64,000 bases of DNA from PALSA-693 sp963781155. GTDB taxonomy: Bacteria > Actinomycetota > Acidimicrobiia > Acidimicrobiales > Palsa-688. A program made the translations under genes and the position numbers. Location: assembly GCA_963781155.1 (NCBI GenBank), contig CAWAEC010000016.1, forward strand, positions 372,001 through 436,000, written 5' to 3'. The notes under the pieces were generated by a model that did not search any database, was not told where the DNA came from, and was given only the letters and a program-made list of their open reading frames with translations. Shown here one piece after another: positions 44,033 through 53,600 of this stretch. Position 1 is the stretch's first letter. Each line of letters starts with the position of its first letter.

Positions 44033-44440
44033 ATGGTCATCACCTATGAGTGGCGAGGTTTGTTGACGAGCGCCGAGCTCGAGGCGCTGCACGCGGACGC
44101 CTTTGGTCACGAACGGCGCGGCCACGACTGGACGAGTCGGCTCCAGGGACACAGTCTCGGGTGGGTGTGCGCCCGAAGCGACAGTGAACTGATCGGCTTC
44201 GTCAATGTCGCTTGGGATGGAGGAGCCCATGCCTTCCTGCTCGACACGGTCGTGGCATCCCCACACCGTCACCGCGGTGTGGGGACCAAGTTGGTGGACA
44301 TCTCAGTGCGAGAAGCTGGCAAAGCGGGTTGTGAATGGCTCCATGCTGACTTTGAAGACCGCCTGAGCGCCTTCTACTTCGACTCATGCGGGTTCAGAGC
44401 TACTCGCGCCGGCTTGGTTCATTCCCGTTCAATCGAATGA
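44033..44440 (+). CDS. GNAT family N-acetyltransferase
   Basis: A 135-residue single GNAT domain. The acetyl-CoA pyrophosphate loop is visible as VASPHRHRGVGTKLV (R-x-x-G-x-G type), preceded by IGFVNVAWDG and followed by AFYFDSCGFRAT. It resembles small-molecule acetyltransferases. ATG 44033 has no clear SD. Substrate unknown. Confidence 0.88.
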   Translation: MVITYEWRGLLTSAELEALHADAFGHERRGHDWTSRLQGHSLGWVCARSDSELIGFVNVAWDGGAHAFLLDTVVASPHRHRGVGTKLVDISVREAGKAGCEWLHADFEDRLSAFYFDSCGFRATRAGLVHSRSIE

Positions 44441-44540
44441 CCGCAGCCGGCGCGTCGAACCTCTCCCGATTCGATGACGGGCCTTTCGGGTACAACCCAG
44501 AGTGGCGAGGATCTCCGGCCGAGCGATCGGGGAGGTAGCC

Positions 44541-44783
44541 ATGCCAATGGATTCTGCGAAGTCTGACCGAGATGTGAACCCTCCGGGATATACAGCGGGA
44601 GGGCTCGCTCTACTGACCTTGGCGCTGCTCTGCGGCGTGCTCGGCTTCGCTTTTCACTCGTTCTGGCTGTTGGCCATTATCTGTATGGCCGCGTTGTGGG
44701 GTTTGATGATCGCTGGCCGACCGCGGCGCCCACCCGAGCCTCAGACCCGGACGGTGAAGCCGGCGTCGACCGCGAGGGTCTGA
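44541..44783 (+). CDS. Small two-helix membrane protein
   Basis: An 80-residue protein with two hydrophobic segments (about 18-36 and 39-56) and a basic, Pro-rich C-tail (GRPRRPPEPQTR). GGGGAGG at 44529-44535 supports ATG 44541. Its last 43 bp overlap the 3' end of the convergent SDR gene. No known family; a small membrane protein of unknown role. Confidence 0.55.
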   Translation: MPMDSAKSDRDVNPPGYTAGGLALLTLALLCGVLGFAFHSFWLLAIICMAALWGLMIAGRPRRPPEPQTRTVKPASTARV

Positions 44784-45565
44784 CCGGTCACGTAGCGGCC
44801 GGCGTCCGAGACGAGATAGGCCACGGCCTCTGCTACATCGGAGGGCTCGATGAGCTCGACGGGCAAGACCTTCCGCATTCCGCCGGTGGCCTCCGGGCCC
44901 ACTCGGGCGGCGTGGGCCCGGAAAGCCTCGTTCACCACCATTGGTGTGTTGCACCCGGATGGGTGGACGGTGTTGACGCGAATGCGAGCCGGGCCGAGCA
45001 GATTGGCCCAGGCTCGCATCAGGCCCACAACGCCGTGTTTGGCGGCGACATAGCCGAGACTGCCGGGCTGGTTGCCGGCCATACCCTTGAGCCCAGCGGT
45101 CGAACTGATGATCACGATGGATCCGCCCTCGCCTTGTTCGGTGAGTATCGGAATGGTCGGCCGGACGGTGTTGTAGACACCGGTGAGCATCACGTCAACA
45201 GCGTCGGTCCAGGCCTGTTGTTTCTCGGCTCGCTCCCCGGTCACGGGGAGGATCCCGGCGTTGGCGATCACGATGTCGAGCCGGCCGAGCTCGTCCACAC
45301 CCTCGAGCAAAACCCGTTCGATCTCGTTAGGGTCGCGGACGTCCGCTTGGCGAGCCACGACACGCCGCCCTTTGTCGGCCACCAGCTTGCTGGTGAGCTG
45401 GAGGTCGTCGAGCGTTGCCATTGGATACTCGACGGACTGGACGGGGCCGCAGATGTCCACTCCGATGATGTCAGCTCCCTCTTGGGCCAATCTCTCGGCA
45501 TGGGCGCGGCCCTGGCCACGCGCCATTCCAGTGATGAAAGCAACCTTGCCTTCGAGCGTACCCAT
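44741..45565 (-). CDS. Mycofactocin-coupled SDR family oxidoreductase
   Basis: A 274-residue SDR with the hallmarks of the mycofactocin-coupled family: GKVAFITGMARGQGRAHA, ADIIGVDICGP, YPMATLDDL, RRVVARQADVRD, IANAGILP, YVAAKHGVVGLMRAWANLL, RVNTVHPSGCNTPM. Members hold a non-exchangeable NAD that is re-oxidised by mycofactocin, typically oxidising alcohols. ATG 45565 (MGTLEGK) follows GAAAGGA. No mft genes occur in the window, so the cofactor must be made elsewhere. Confidence 0.9.
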   Translation of the reverse strand: MGTLEGKVAFITGMARGQGRAHAERLAQEGADIIGVDICGPVQSVEYPMATLDDLQLTSKLVADKGRRVVARQADVRDPNEIERVLLEGVDELGRLDIVIANAGILPVTGERAEKQQAWTDAVDVMLTGVYNTVRPTIPILTEQGEGGSIVIISSTAGLKGMAGNQPGSLGYVAAKHGVVGLMRAWANLLGPARIRVNTVHPSGCNTPMVVNEAFRAHAARVGPEATGGMRKVLPVELIEPSDVAEAVAYLVSDAGRYVTGQTLAVDAGFTVRV

Positions 45566-45744
45566 TCGGAAGGCATTCCTTTCTTTGTCAGAAGCGATCA
45601 CACCATGCGCAGCCTACAGAATCCGATGTCCGAATCATTGAAGGTGTCGGATCGTGAGCTATATCGGCTGACTCGTAGCAATGTCCCGACGCGTGCGTGT
45701 GGAACCGCGGCGCCGTCTATCAAGAGCGGGTCGTCCAGGACGGG

Positions 45745-46071
45745 CTACCCGGGAACCACCATCTCACCGAGCAATGACCAGTCGTCTTGCGCCACAGTTG
45801 CATTCACGATTCTGGGTGTTTCCAGCAGATGCGGCGGCAACTCTTGGCGCGCCGCGGCAAAGTGCGCAGACTGCACGTGCGATGCCCCTGCATCGTCATC
45901 ACGGAACGCCTCGACGAGTACATACTCGGTGGGGTCTTCAACGCTGCGCGACCAGTCGAACCAGAGACAGCCAGGCTCGGACCGGGTGGCTTGAGTAAAC
46001 GGCCAAACGATCTCGGGCCAGCGGTCGGCGTCCTCGGGGCGGACTCGGAATTTGGCGGTGATGAAGATCAC
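45745..46071 (-). CDS. Antibiotic biosynthesis monooxygenase-like (YgiN) protein
   Basis: A 108-residue ABM-domain ferredoxin-like protein: MIFITAKFRVRPEDAD, SEPGCLWFDWSRSVEDPTEYVLVEAFRDDDA, HVQSAHFAAAR. Such dimers are cofactor-free quinol monooxygenases or small-molecule oxygenases. It starts at ATG 46071. It is close to the mycofactocin-coupled SDR and reads in the same direction, 179 bp upstream. Confidence 0.85.
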   Translation of the reverse strand: MIFITAKFRVRPEDADRWPEIVWPFTQATRSEPGCLWFDWSRSVEDPTEYVLVEAFRDDDAGASHVQSAHFAAARQELPPHLLETPRIVNATVAQDDWSLLGEMVVPG

Positions 46072-46251
46072 ACAGCGACGTTAATCCGCCTTCGCAGAAA
46101 TGACCTGGATGTCATTCAAACCGGGATGGCTTCCCCGGGCACCTGCTGGAGTACTCCGGGGCCCCGCTCTCTCTCGAGCGCTACTGCGGTGGCGCGGTGG
46201 CGGCCACGCTCTCGAGGAGCTCCCTGGCGTTCTTCACAAGGCGTTGCGGGG

Positions 46252-46334
<83 letters not shown>

Positions 46335-46347
46335 AGGAACCGACACT

Positions 46348-47793
46348 TTAGTCGCGGAGCAGGTCCGTCTTCTGCACTTTGCCCATGGCATTGCGTGGCA
46401 GGCTCTCGACCAACTCCACCCGGCGGGGACGCTTGTGGACCGAGAGCTGGGCCGCCACGAACTCGGCCAGCTCTGCGGGTGTCGCCCCCTCCGCGACGAC
46501 GTAAGCCACGATGGCCTGGCCCAGATCCTCATCTGGCACGCCCACGACGGCGGCCTCCTGCACTCCGGGGTGGGCCAGCAGAGCCGCCTCGACCTCTCCG
46601 GCACCGATCCGGTAGCCCCCGCTCTTGATCAGGTCGGTGGACTGCCGCCCGACGATGCGGTACCAACCGGTCCGGTCCACGCAGGCCACGTCGCCCGTTC
46701 GCAGCCAGCCATCGGTACTGAACAGCGCGGCCGTCGCGTCCGGCAGCCCGAGGTAGCCGTCCATCAGCGTGCGCCCACGGACCTCCAGCCCGCCCACGGT
46801 ATCTCCGTCCGCCGGGACCTCCTGTCCTTGATCGTCGATCAGGCGCGCTTCTACCCCCGGCAAGGACCATCCCACCCAGCCGGCCCGGCGGGGACTGTCG
46901 GCCCGGGCGCTCAGCGTGATCAACGTCTCCGTCATCCCGTAGCGCTCCACCGGCCCCTGGCCAGTCCGCGCCTTTAGCTTCTCGAAGATCGGAACCGGCA
47001 GTCCGGCGCTGCCCGACACCAGCAGCCGGGCTGAGCGCAGGGCTTCGGCCGCCGCCGGGTCGGACGCGATTCGCGACCACACGGTTGGCACTCCGAAGTA
47101 CAGCGTTCCTCCCTGTGCCGCGGCCTCCGCGTACCCGACAGGAGTTGGCCGGCCCGTGTGGATCAGACGACTTCCAGTGCGTAAGGCGCCGAGCACCCCG
47201 AGGAGGAGCCCGTGGACGTGAAAGAGCGGCAGTCCATGCACCAGGACATCGTCGGGTGTCCAGTTCCACGCCCCGGCCAGGGCGTCCAGGTCATTGGCGA
47301 TTGCGGCGGGGCCGAGCATCACGCCCTTTGGTGGACCGGTCGTGCCGCTGGTGTAGAGGATCATGGCCGGAGCCGCCGGCCCTCGCGCAGGACCGGGGCC
47401 AGAGACGCGACCTGGCCAGGATGCACGGTCGCTGGCGCGGACCGGCACAACCTCCAGATGGCCGTCCGGCGGCAACTCCGGGACACGGCCGGCCTCGGCG
47501 AGCAGGACAGCGGCGCCGCAGTCGCGGAGCACGTGGGCGCGCTCGAACGGACCGGAGTCCGGAGCGAGGGGAACGACCGGCACCCCCGCCACCAGCCCCC
47601 CCACCACCGACACCACCGTTTCGAGGCTGGACGTGGCCTCGACAGCCACCGCCGGTAGGCCGTTGATCCGCACGGCCACCGCCGCGGCGGCCGCGCCCAG
47701 CTCGGCCAGATCCAAAGACCGGCCGGCAACCGTCACCACAGCGGGACGATCACTTACGGTGCCAGAGCCGAGAAGACTGGGAACGAGATCCAC
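46348..47793 (-). CDS. Acyl-CoA synthetase (AMP-forming, ANL superfamily)
   Basis: About 481 residues of an ANL adenylate-forming enzyme. The P-loop-like motif is ILYTSGTTGPPKGV; ERYGMTETLITLS (A5), GWLRTGDVACVD (A7) and the A10 lysine in PRNAMGKVQKTDLL are all present. It resembles malonyl-CoA synthetase (MatB-like) in size and in GTLYFGVPTVWSRI. The long reading to 48177 runs over YajQ on the other strand; GTG 47793 (or TTG 47805) is chosen because homology-like sequence starts there. Substrate could be malonate or another short acid. Confidence 0.9.
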   Translation of the reverse strand: MDLVPSLLGSGTVSDRPAVVTVAGRSLDLAELGAAAAAVAVRINGLPAVAVEATSSLETVVSVVGGLVAGVPVVPLAPDSGPFERAHVLRDCGAAVLLAEAGRVPELPPDGHLEVVPVRASDRASWPGRVSGPGPARGPAAPAMILYTSGTTGPPKGVMLGPAAIANDLDALAGAWNWTPDDVLVHGLPLFHVHGLLLGVLGALRTGSRLIHTGRPTPVGYAEAAAQGGTLYFGVPTVWSRIASDPAAAEALRSARLLVSGSAGLPVPIFEKLKARTGQGPVERYGMTETLITLSARADSPRRAGWVGWSLPGVEARLIDDQGQEVPADGDTVGGLEVRGRTLMDGYLGLPDATAALFSTDGWLRTGDVACVDRTGWYRIVGRQSTDLIKSGGYRIGAGEVEAALLAHPGVQEAAVVGVPDEDLGQAIVAYVVAEGATPAELAEFVAAQLSVHKRPRRVELVESLPRNAMGKVQKTDLLRD

Positions 47794-47832
47794 GACCCCG
47801 GGCAAACTAGGCGGCGGCGCTACCGTGGCGCC

Positions 47833-48321
47833 ATGCCCACTTTTGACATCGTGTCTCAGGTCGACATGCAGGAGGTCCGCAATGCCGTCGACCAGGCGCA
47901 ACGCGAGCTGTCCACTCGATTCGACTTCAAGGGCACCGATTCGACGATCGAGCTCAACGGCGCGGAGCTGCGCTTGCATTCGGCAACCGAGGACCGCTTG
48001 CGTGCCGTCGTTCAGGTCCTCGAGGAGAAGCTCGTTCGGCGCAAGGTTTCGCTGAAAGCGCTCGACTTCGGCAAGGTCGAAGAAGCGACCAGGGGAACGG
48101 CCCGGCAGACGATCACGCTCAAAGCGGGCCTGTCGTCGGAGAACGCCAAGACCATCAACCGCTGGATCAAGGATCACGCGGCCAAGGGCGTCTCGTCACA
48201 GACGCAGGGTGACCAGATTCGGGTCTCGGGCAAGAAGCGAGACGATCTCCAGGCCGTGATCTCCGGCCTGCGGGAAGAGGACTTCGGGCTGCCCCTCCAG
48301 TTCGAGAATATGCGGGACTAG
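47833..48321 (+). CDS. yajQ: YajQ family nucleotide-binding protein (UPF0234)
   Basis: A 162-residue YajQ-like protein with two ferredoxin-like domains: MPTFDIVSQVDMQEVRNAVDQ, RFDFKGTDSTIEL, SLKALDFGKVEEA, QITLKAGLS-type middle, and QGDQIRVSGKKRDDLQAVI. It has normal family length. Homologues bind cyclic di-GMP or other nucleotides. It is divergent from the acyl-CoA synthetase with only 39 bp between starts; convergent with htpX. Confidence 0.95.
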   Translation: MPTFDIVSQVDMQEVRNAVDQAQRELSTRFDFKGTDSTIELNGAELRLHSATEDRLRAVVQVLEEKLVRRKVSLKALDFGKVEEATRGTARQTITLKAGLSSENAKTINRWIKDHAAKGVSSQTQGDQIRVSGKKRDDLQAVISGLREEDFGLPLQFENMRD

Positions 48322-48343
48322 TGACCGCGCGGCGAGGCAGGCC

Positions 48344-49198
48344 CTAGCGAGCCCACTCCTTCGAGCGCAGGCGGCGGATCCGATCCTCTGTCGGCGGATG
48401 ATCGGAGAAGAGGTTCTTGAACGACACGTTCATGCCCGCCAACGGGCTCACGATGTAGAGCGGCGCCATCTCGCGATGCACCTGCGGCATGGGAATGCGC
48501 TCGGCGCCAGCCTCCAGCTTGGACAGAGCACGGGCCAGCGGCTCGCCGTCGCCGATGAGACGGGCGCCCGAGCGGTCGGCCTCGTACTCCCGGCTGCGGG
48601 AGAGGGCCAGCTGGAGCAGGACGGCGGCCAGCGGGGCCAGGATGACGAGGGCCAGGATCTCGAAGATGTTCTCGCCGCTGTCGTCCCGGTTGCCGAAGAA
48701 GAGGCCGCCCCACGCCGCCAGTCGCGAGAGCAGGGTGATGGCCATGGCGATGGTGGCCGCCACGGACGAGATGAGGATGTCGCGGTTGCCCACGTGCGAG
48801 ATTTCGTGGGCCAGCACGCCGCGCAGCTCGTCCCAGGTGCAGATCTGCAGGATCCCCTGCGTAACGGCCACGGCGGCGTGATCGGGGTTTCGGCCGGTAG
48901 CAAACGCGTTTGGTTGGGCGTCAGGGGTGACGTACAGCTTGGGCATCGGGAGCCCGGCGCGTGTGGTCAGATCCCGGACAACGGCGTAGTAGTCGGGCAT
49001 CTGCGCCTCGGACACTGGCACGGCCCGGGCCGCTTTGATGGCGATCGTGTCCGAGAACCAGTACGACCCACCCGTGAACAACAACCCGAACAGCAGACCG
49101 ATGATCAGACCGGTCTTGCCACCGATGAGGGCGCCGATGCCCACGAACAGCGCGGCCAGCAACGTGAGGATGAAGGTCGTCTTGATGGCGTTGCGCAT
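48344..49198 (-). CDS. htpX: Zinc metalloprotease HtpX
   Basis: A 284-residue membrane protease of M48 family. Two N-terminal TM segments (about 7-25 and 29-47) are followed by the zinc site His131-Glu-Ile-Ser-His135 (LAHEISHV), two more hydrophobic segments, and the third zinc ligand Glu in SREYEADRSG. It degrades damaged inner-membrane proteins. ATG 49198 (MRNAIK) matches the family start, though GGAGGT lies unusually close to it. Confidence 0.95.
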   Translation of the reverse strand: MRNAIKTTFILTLLAALFVGIGALIGGKTGLIIGLLFGLLFTGGSYWFSDTIAIKAARAVPVSEAQMPDYYAVVRDLTTRAGLPMPKLYVTPDAQPNAFATGRNPDHAAVAVTQGILQICTWDELRGVLAHEISHVGNRDILISSVAATIAMAITLLSRLAAWGGLFFGNRDDSGENIFEILALVILAPLAAVLLQLALSRSREYEADRSGARLIGDGEPLARALSKLEAGAERIPMPQVHREMAPLYIVSPLAGMNVSFKNLFSDHPPTEDRIRRLRSKEWAR

Positions 49199-49266
49199 AC
49201 CTCCATGATGGCCGCAATCTGCCTGAAAAAACACCAAGAACCGGAGGCCGGCACCGAGGAGGCGTA

Positions 49267-49761
49267 TCAGTCGTAGTAACCCGAGTGGATGTACACGCAG
49301 GGGATACCTTCGTCGCGGAACATGGCCACGTTGCGCCGATCGTCCTCGAACGACAGGACCAGTTCGAATCCCCCCTTCCGCAATTCCCGGACCGATCCCC
49401 GCTTGAAGTCCCGGGCCGCCGCGTAGTCGCCATAGTCCCGCATGATGAGCAAGTCCCAGCGGACCCCGTAGCGGTGCAGCCACGCCAACGTCTGGGGCTG
49501 CACGCGGGCCGGGCGGGCGGTCAGAAGCACGATCACCAGTCCCGGGTCCAGCAAGCCCAGCAGCCGAGCGACCTCCTCGATCAGGGGGTCATCGCCGCAG
49601 GCCTCGAAGAAGGCGTCCCAGTCCCGCCATGGGCCATCCAGATAGTGCTGGCGGCTGGCGGCATCGGAGAGCACGCCGTCGAGGTCGAACACCACCGCCG
49701 ATCCGGAGGGCACGGGACCGTCTCGCCACAGCCAGCTGCCGACGGACCTTGGGACCCACAT
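49267..49761 (-). CDS. HAD-fold phosphatase (PNKP/LNS2-like)
   Basis: A 164-residue HAD hydrolase. Motif I is VVFDLDGVLSD; motif II Thr is in VLLTARP; the C-terminal Asp pair is in LSFEDDRRNVAMF. It resembles short polynucleotide-kinase 3'-phosphatase-like HADs. ATG 49761 begins MWVPRSVG; the longer reading overlaps the upstream methyltransferase. It follows the MidA-like gene by 8 bp and is probably cotranscribed. Confidence 0.85.
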   Translation of the reverse strand: MWVPRSVGSWLWRDGPVPSGSAVVFDLDGVLSDAASRQHYLDGPWRDWDAFFEACGDDPLIEEVARLLGLLDPGLVIVLLTARPARVQPQTLAWLHRYGVRWDLLIMRDYGDYAAARDFKRGSVRELRKGGFELVLSFEDDRRNVAMFRDEGIPCVYIHSGYYD

Positions 49762-49769
49762 GGCGTCGC

Positions 49770-50675
49770 TCAACCTAGGCGCCAGGAAACCATCGAGACA
49801 CCGGGGAAAAGACGGACGGGCGCCGCCTGGATCGGCCTTCGCACCGAGGCCAGCTGGTCGTAGGCCAGGGGCGGTACCTCCCCGGCCGTCAAGGGGCCGG
49901 TCGAATCGGTCCAGCGGTCCACGACGGCCAGCCAGCCCCGCTCCGCCACGCGAAGCGTTCGCGTGAGCCAGTCGAGAGCGGGCCCCAACTGCGCGTAGCG
50001 AGCACCGTCGGGGCGGGGGCCGGGCCCGGCGAGCCTGTCGGCGGTCCTGGCGCGGGCGTCGTCCAGCGGGATCGGCAGCTCGGCCAGGACGGCATCTGCG
50101 CGGCTCGTGGCCGTCAGGCGGATCTCCCACCATTTCCCGTCCCGCCATTCCAGACGATCGGACGGCAACCGGCCGGCCCACCCGATGGCCAACACGACGG
50201 CCGCACCTTCAAGCACGGGAGGCTCTCCCAGGGCGGTGATCAGGGGACCGATGCCCGCTTGTGGTCCCCCCTGGCGAGCGGCGTCGTCGTCGTCGTAGCC
50301 GTCGTCGTCATCGGGGCCGACGGGGCCAAGAACCAGAAAGGGCGATTCGACGGGCAGCTGAATCCGCTGCCGCTCACGCAACGACGCATCCTCTTCGACC
50401 AGGACATAGCGGAGGGCGGTGAGACACTCCGGTCTGGCAGCCAGAAAACGGGCCGCCCCGGCGCCGTCGCCCGCCCCGATCTCGACCAGCGCGAAAGGAT
50501 CCGGACGGCCGAGCGCGTCCCACCAGGCGTCCACCGCATGTACCTGCCACGCTGTGAGCTCGGCGGGCGAAGCCAGAGCCTCCGGCGGGTTGAGACCCTG
50601 CCGCGAATAGGGCAGGGGACCCAGCCGGCGAGCCTGTTCCGCCAGCTGGGGCCCGGTCTGGCATGCGGGATCCAT
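49770..50675 (-). CDS. MidA-like SAM-dependent methyltransferase
   Basis: A 301-residue protein with a class I methyltransferase motif ALVEIGAGDGAGAARFL, and a VVLAIGWAGRLPSDRLEWRDGKWWEI segment matching the NEllDALP/catalytic region of MidA (NDUFAF7, DUF185) proteins. NDUFAF7 methylates a complex I subunit in mitochondria; here the nuo operon lies 5 kb away. It carries an acidic insert (DDDDGYDDDD). Its ATG overlaps the divergent gene start at 50663 by 13 bp, so one of the two starts is wrong. Confidence 0.72.
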   Translation of the reverse strand: MDPACQTGPQLAEQARRLGPLPYSRQGLNPPEALASPAELTAWQVHAVDAWWDALGRPDPFALVEIGAGDGAGAARFLAARPECLTALRYVLVEEDASLRERQRIQLPVESPFLVLGPVGPDDDDGYDDDDAARQGGPQAGIGPLITALGEPPVLEGAAVVLAIGWAGRLPSDRLEWRDGKWWEIRLTATSRADAVLAELPIPLDDARARTADRLAGPGPRPDGARYAQLGPALDWLTRTLRVAERGWLAVVDRWTDSTGPLTAGEVPPLAYDQLASVRRPIQAAPVRLFPGVSMVSWRLG

Positions 50676-53600
50676 CGGGGCGCACCGTAGTAGCGTCGGT
50701 GGGCGCGTTGGCTCCCCAGGGCGACATCACGGACATCCCCGACCTGCTGGCTGTGCCCGTCCCGGTCGGCGGGCGGGTCGTGGTGATGGCCGATCTGCAC
50801 CTCCGGCCCGACCCCACGCCGGCTCAGCTGGCCGCCACTCGTTCGCTCGCCAGCGCGGTGGAGGCTGCGACCGGACCGGGGGTCCTGGTCATCGCCGGCA
50901 ACCTCTTCGATTCAGGGGTCGAACCCGCCGACGCCCTGGCCGACCACCCCCGTTTCGTCCACGACCTGACCGCCTACGCCGCGGGCGCCGGGCGCCGCGT
51001 GATCATTCTGCCGGGCGATCGCGACGCCAGGCTGGCCTGGTCCACAGAGAGCCGGGCCGCGGTCGTGACCGGCCTGGGCGCCGAGCTGGCCCTGGCAACA
51101 GAGCTGTCGGTGCAGACCCGGTCCGGTACCCGGGTGGTGCGGGTGGAACCGGGACACAACCTGGACGCGTTGGCCCGTATATCCGACCCCAGGAATCCAG
51201 GGGAGAGCCCCTTCGCTCAGCACTGGCGTGAGGAGCTGCTCCCCTCCGTGCGCCGCCGCCAGAAAGGCATGACCGGCCCGGGTACCGGCTGGCTGGCGGG
51301 CATGGAGCAACTCGATGATCCAGCCGCGTTCTCGCGCTTCATCGCATCCCGGCTCACCTACCGGAGGCTCGGTCGATCCTGGTGGCTGCTTCTGGCCCCG
51401 GTGGTGGCCGCCATCGTCCTCCGCTTGCCCACACTCGCCCTCCGCTCGGCGCGTGCAGGCGCACTGTCGTCGCGCCTCGGGATCCTGGTCGTTTTCACCG
51501 TGATTGAGCTGGTGCTGCTGGTGCTCCTCGCCGGAGCGGCCTTGCGCCGCACGACCCGGGCGCTGTCCGCGCTGGCCCTGGACGAGGACGACCGGGACCC
51601 CAACGACACGGCCCGGGCGCAGGCTCGCACCTTTGTCACCGCCGGCCGCGCCGCGCTGGTCACCGCCCACACCTGCCGGCCGGAACTCACCCACCTCGGC
51701 CAGGGCTTCTACGCCAACGTCGGCAGCGGGTCGGAGGTGGTCACCGAAGTGCCGACGCGCCTGCCCGGCCTGGGGCTGCCGTCGGTGTTCATCGCTTACC
51801 GGCAGGCGGCGTGGGTCGAGCTGGAAGCGGGGAGCGACCTCCACGCCCGGCTCTTCTTTTCCCGGCAGGGACTGCCGGGCGCGACGATTCTGGAGCGCGT
51901 CCTGGCCAGTCGCAGCGCCCAGTGCCGCTCCGACGGCCCCGAGCCGGAGGTGGTCGCCACCTTCCCGCAGGGCGACGGTTGGCCCCGGGCCCCCGCCGCC
52001 GAGTCGGGATATCAACGGATACGCCGGACGGCCGCCTTCGTGGTTCTGGGCGCGGGGTTCGTGTCCCTGGTCTCGGCCGTGATCGAACCGTTCCGGGACC
52101 GGCTGAACCTCCTCAACCGGCTGTTCCCCCTGGCGGTACCCGAGACGGCCGCGGCATTGGCCGCCTTGGCCGCGGTGGCCCTGATCGTGTTGGCCCGCAG
52201 CATCCGTCGGGGCCAACGCCGGGCCTGGTTGGTCTGTGTTGCCCTGCTCGTGGCCATCGCTGTCCTGCACCTGATCAAGGGCGTGGACGTCGAGGACGCC
52301 CTGATCGCCCTGGGCGCGGCCGGCTATCTGTGGGTAAAGCGGGCCGCGTTCCAGGCCAAGACCGACGTGGCCCGGCTGGGACGAGGGTTGGTGAGCGTTG
52401 GCGTCGCCTTCGTGCTGACGGTGGTGGCAGGCACGCTGGCCGTTGAGCTGGGCACATGGATCGAGTCCACCCGGCATCGCGCGCTGCACCGGCTGCCCTG
52501 GTCTGTGGCGATCCGGGCCTCGCTCGAGCGCATGGTGGGTCTGACCGGCATCACGCTCCCCCATCGCCTCAACGAATTCTTCTCGCCGGCCATGGCGACG
52601 GTGGCTGCGGGGTTGGGGCTGGCCCTGGTGGTGGTGTTGTTCCGTCCCGTGGTGCAGCATCGCCACCACGGCGGGATCGAGCTGCTGCCAGCCTCGCTGG
52701 CGGCCAGTGCCAGCACACCGCCGACCGGCCTGGCCCGTGCTCGCGCCGTGGTCGCCCGCCACGGCACCGGGACGCTCGACTACTTCGCCCTGCGCCCGGA
52801 CAAGCAGTTCTTCTTCTGGGGAGACACGGTCGTCGCCTACGCGGTGTACGGCGCGGTGTGCCTGGTGTCGCCAGACCCGATCGGGCCGGTTGCCGAGCGA
52901 GAGGCCGCCTGGCGAGCCTTTCGCAGCTATGTCGATGAGCACGGTTGGGCGCTGGGTGGGCTCGGTATCGGGGAGGAATGGCTTCCGGCCTACCGGGCCA
53001 GCGGCATGCGCGACCTGTACGTGGGCGACGAGGCGGTGGTCCGGGTCGAAGACTTCACGCTGTCGGGGGGACGCTTCAAGGGACTGCGCCAGGCCGTCAA
53101 TCGGGTGGCCAAATACGGTTACCGGATCTCCTTCCATGACCCATCCGAGCTGGATCCCGAGTTACGGGCGCAGCTGCAGGGCGTGATGACGAAGAGCCGT
53201 CGGGGCGACGTGGAGCGAGGGTTCTCCATGACACTGGGGCGCGTCTTTGACCCCGCAGACGCCGGCCTGCTCCTCGCGGTGGTGCACGCGCCGACCGGGC
53301 CTGACGACCCACCCGACGCGCTCGGCTCCGCGGTGGCGTTCTGCCAGTACGTGCCGGCGCCGGGCATCGGGGGCTACTCGCTGGACCTGATGCGGCGTGA
53401 CGACGGGCTCCACCCCAACGGGCTGATCGACTTCGCCGTGGTCGCCACCATCAACGAGCTGCGAGCTCGCGGCGGTGAGGGCCTTGGCCTCAACTTCGCC
53501 ACCATGCGGGCCGTCCTGGCAGGCGAAGCGGGCGAGGGCGTCACCCAGCGGGTGCAGGCCTGGGTGCTGCGCCGCATGGGCGATTCCATGCAGATCGAGT

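Noticed and set aside
50912..53137. 741-codon open frame antisense to the membrane fusion gene
   Set aside because: His/Gly/Gln/Arg-rich shadow caused by high third-position GC; no motifs, and the plus-strand gene has clear domains.
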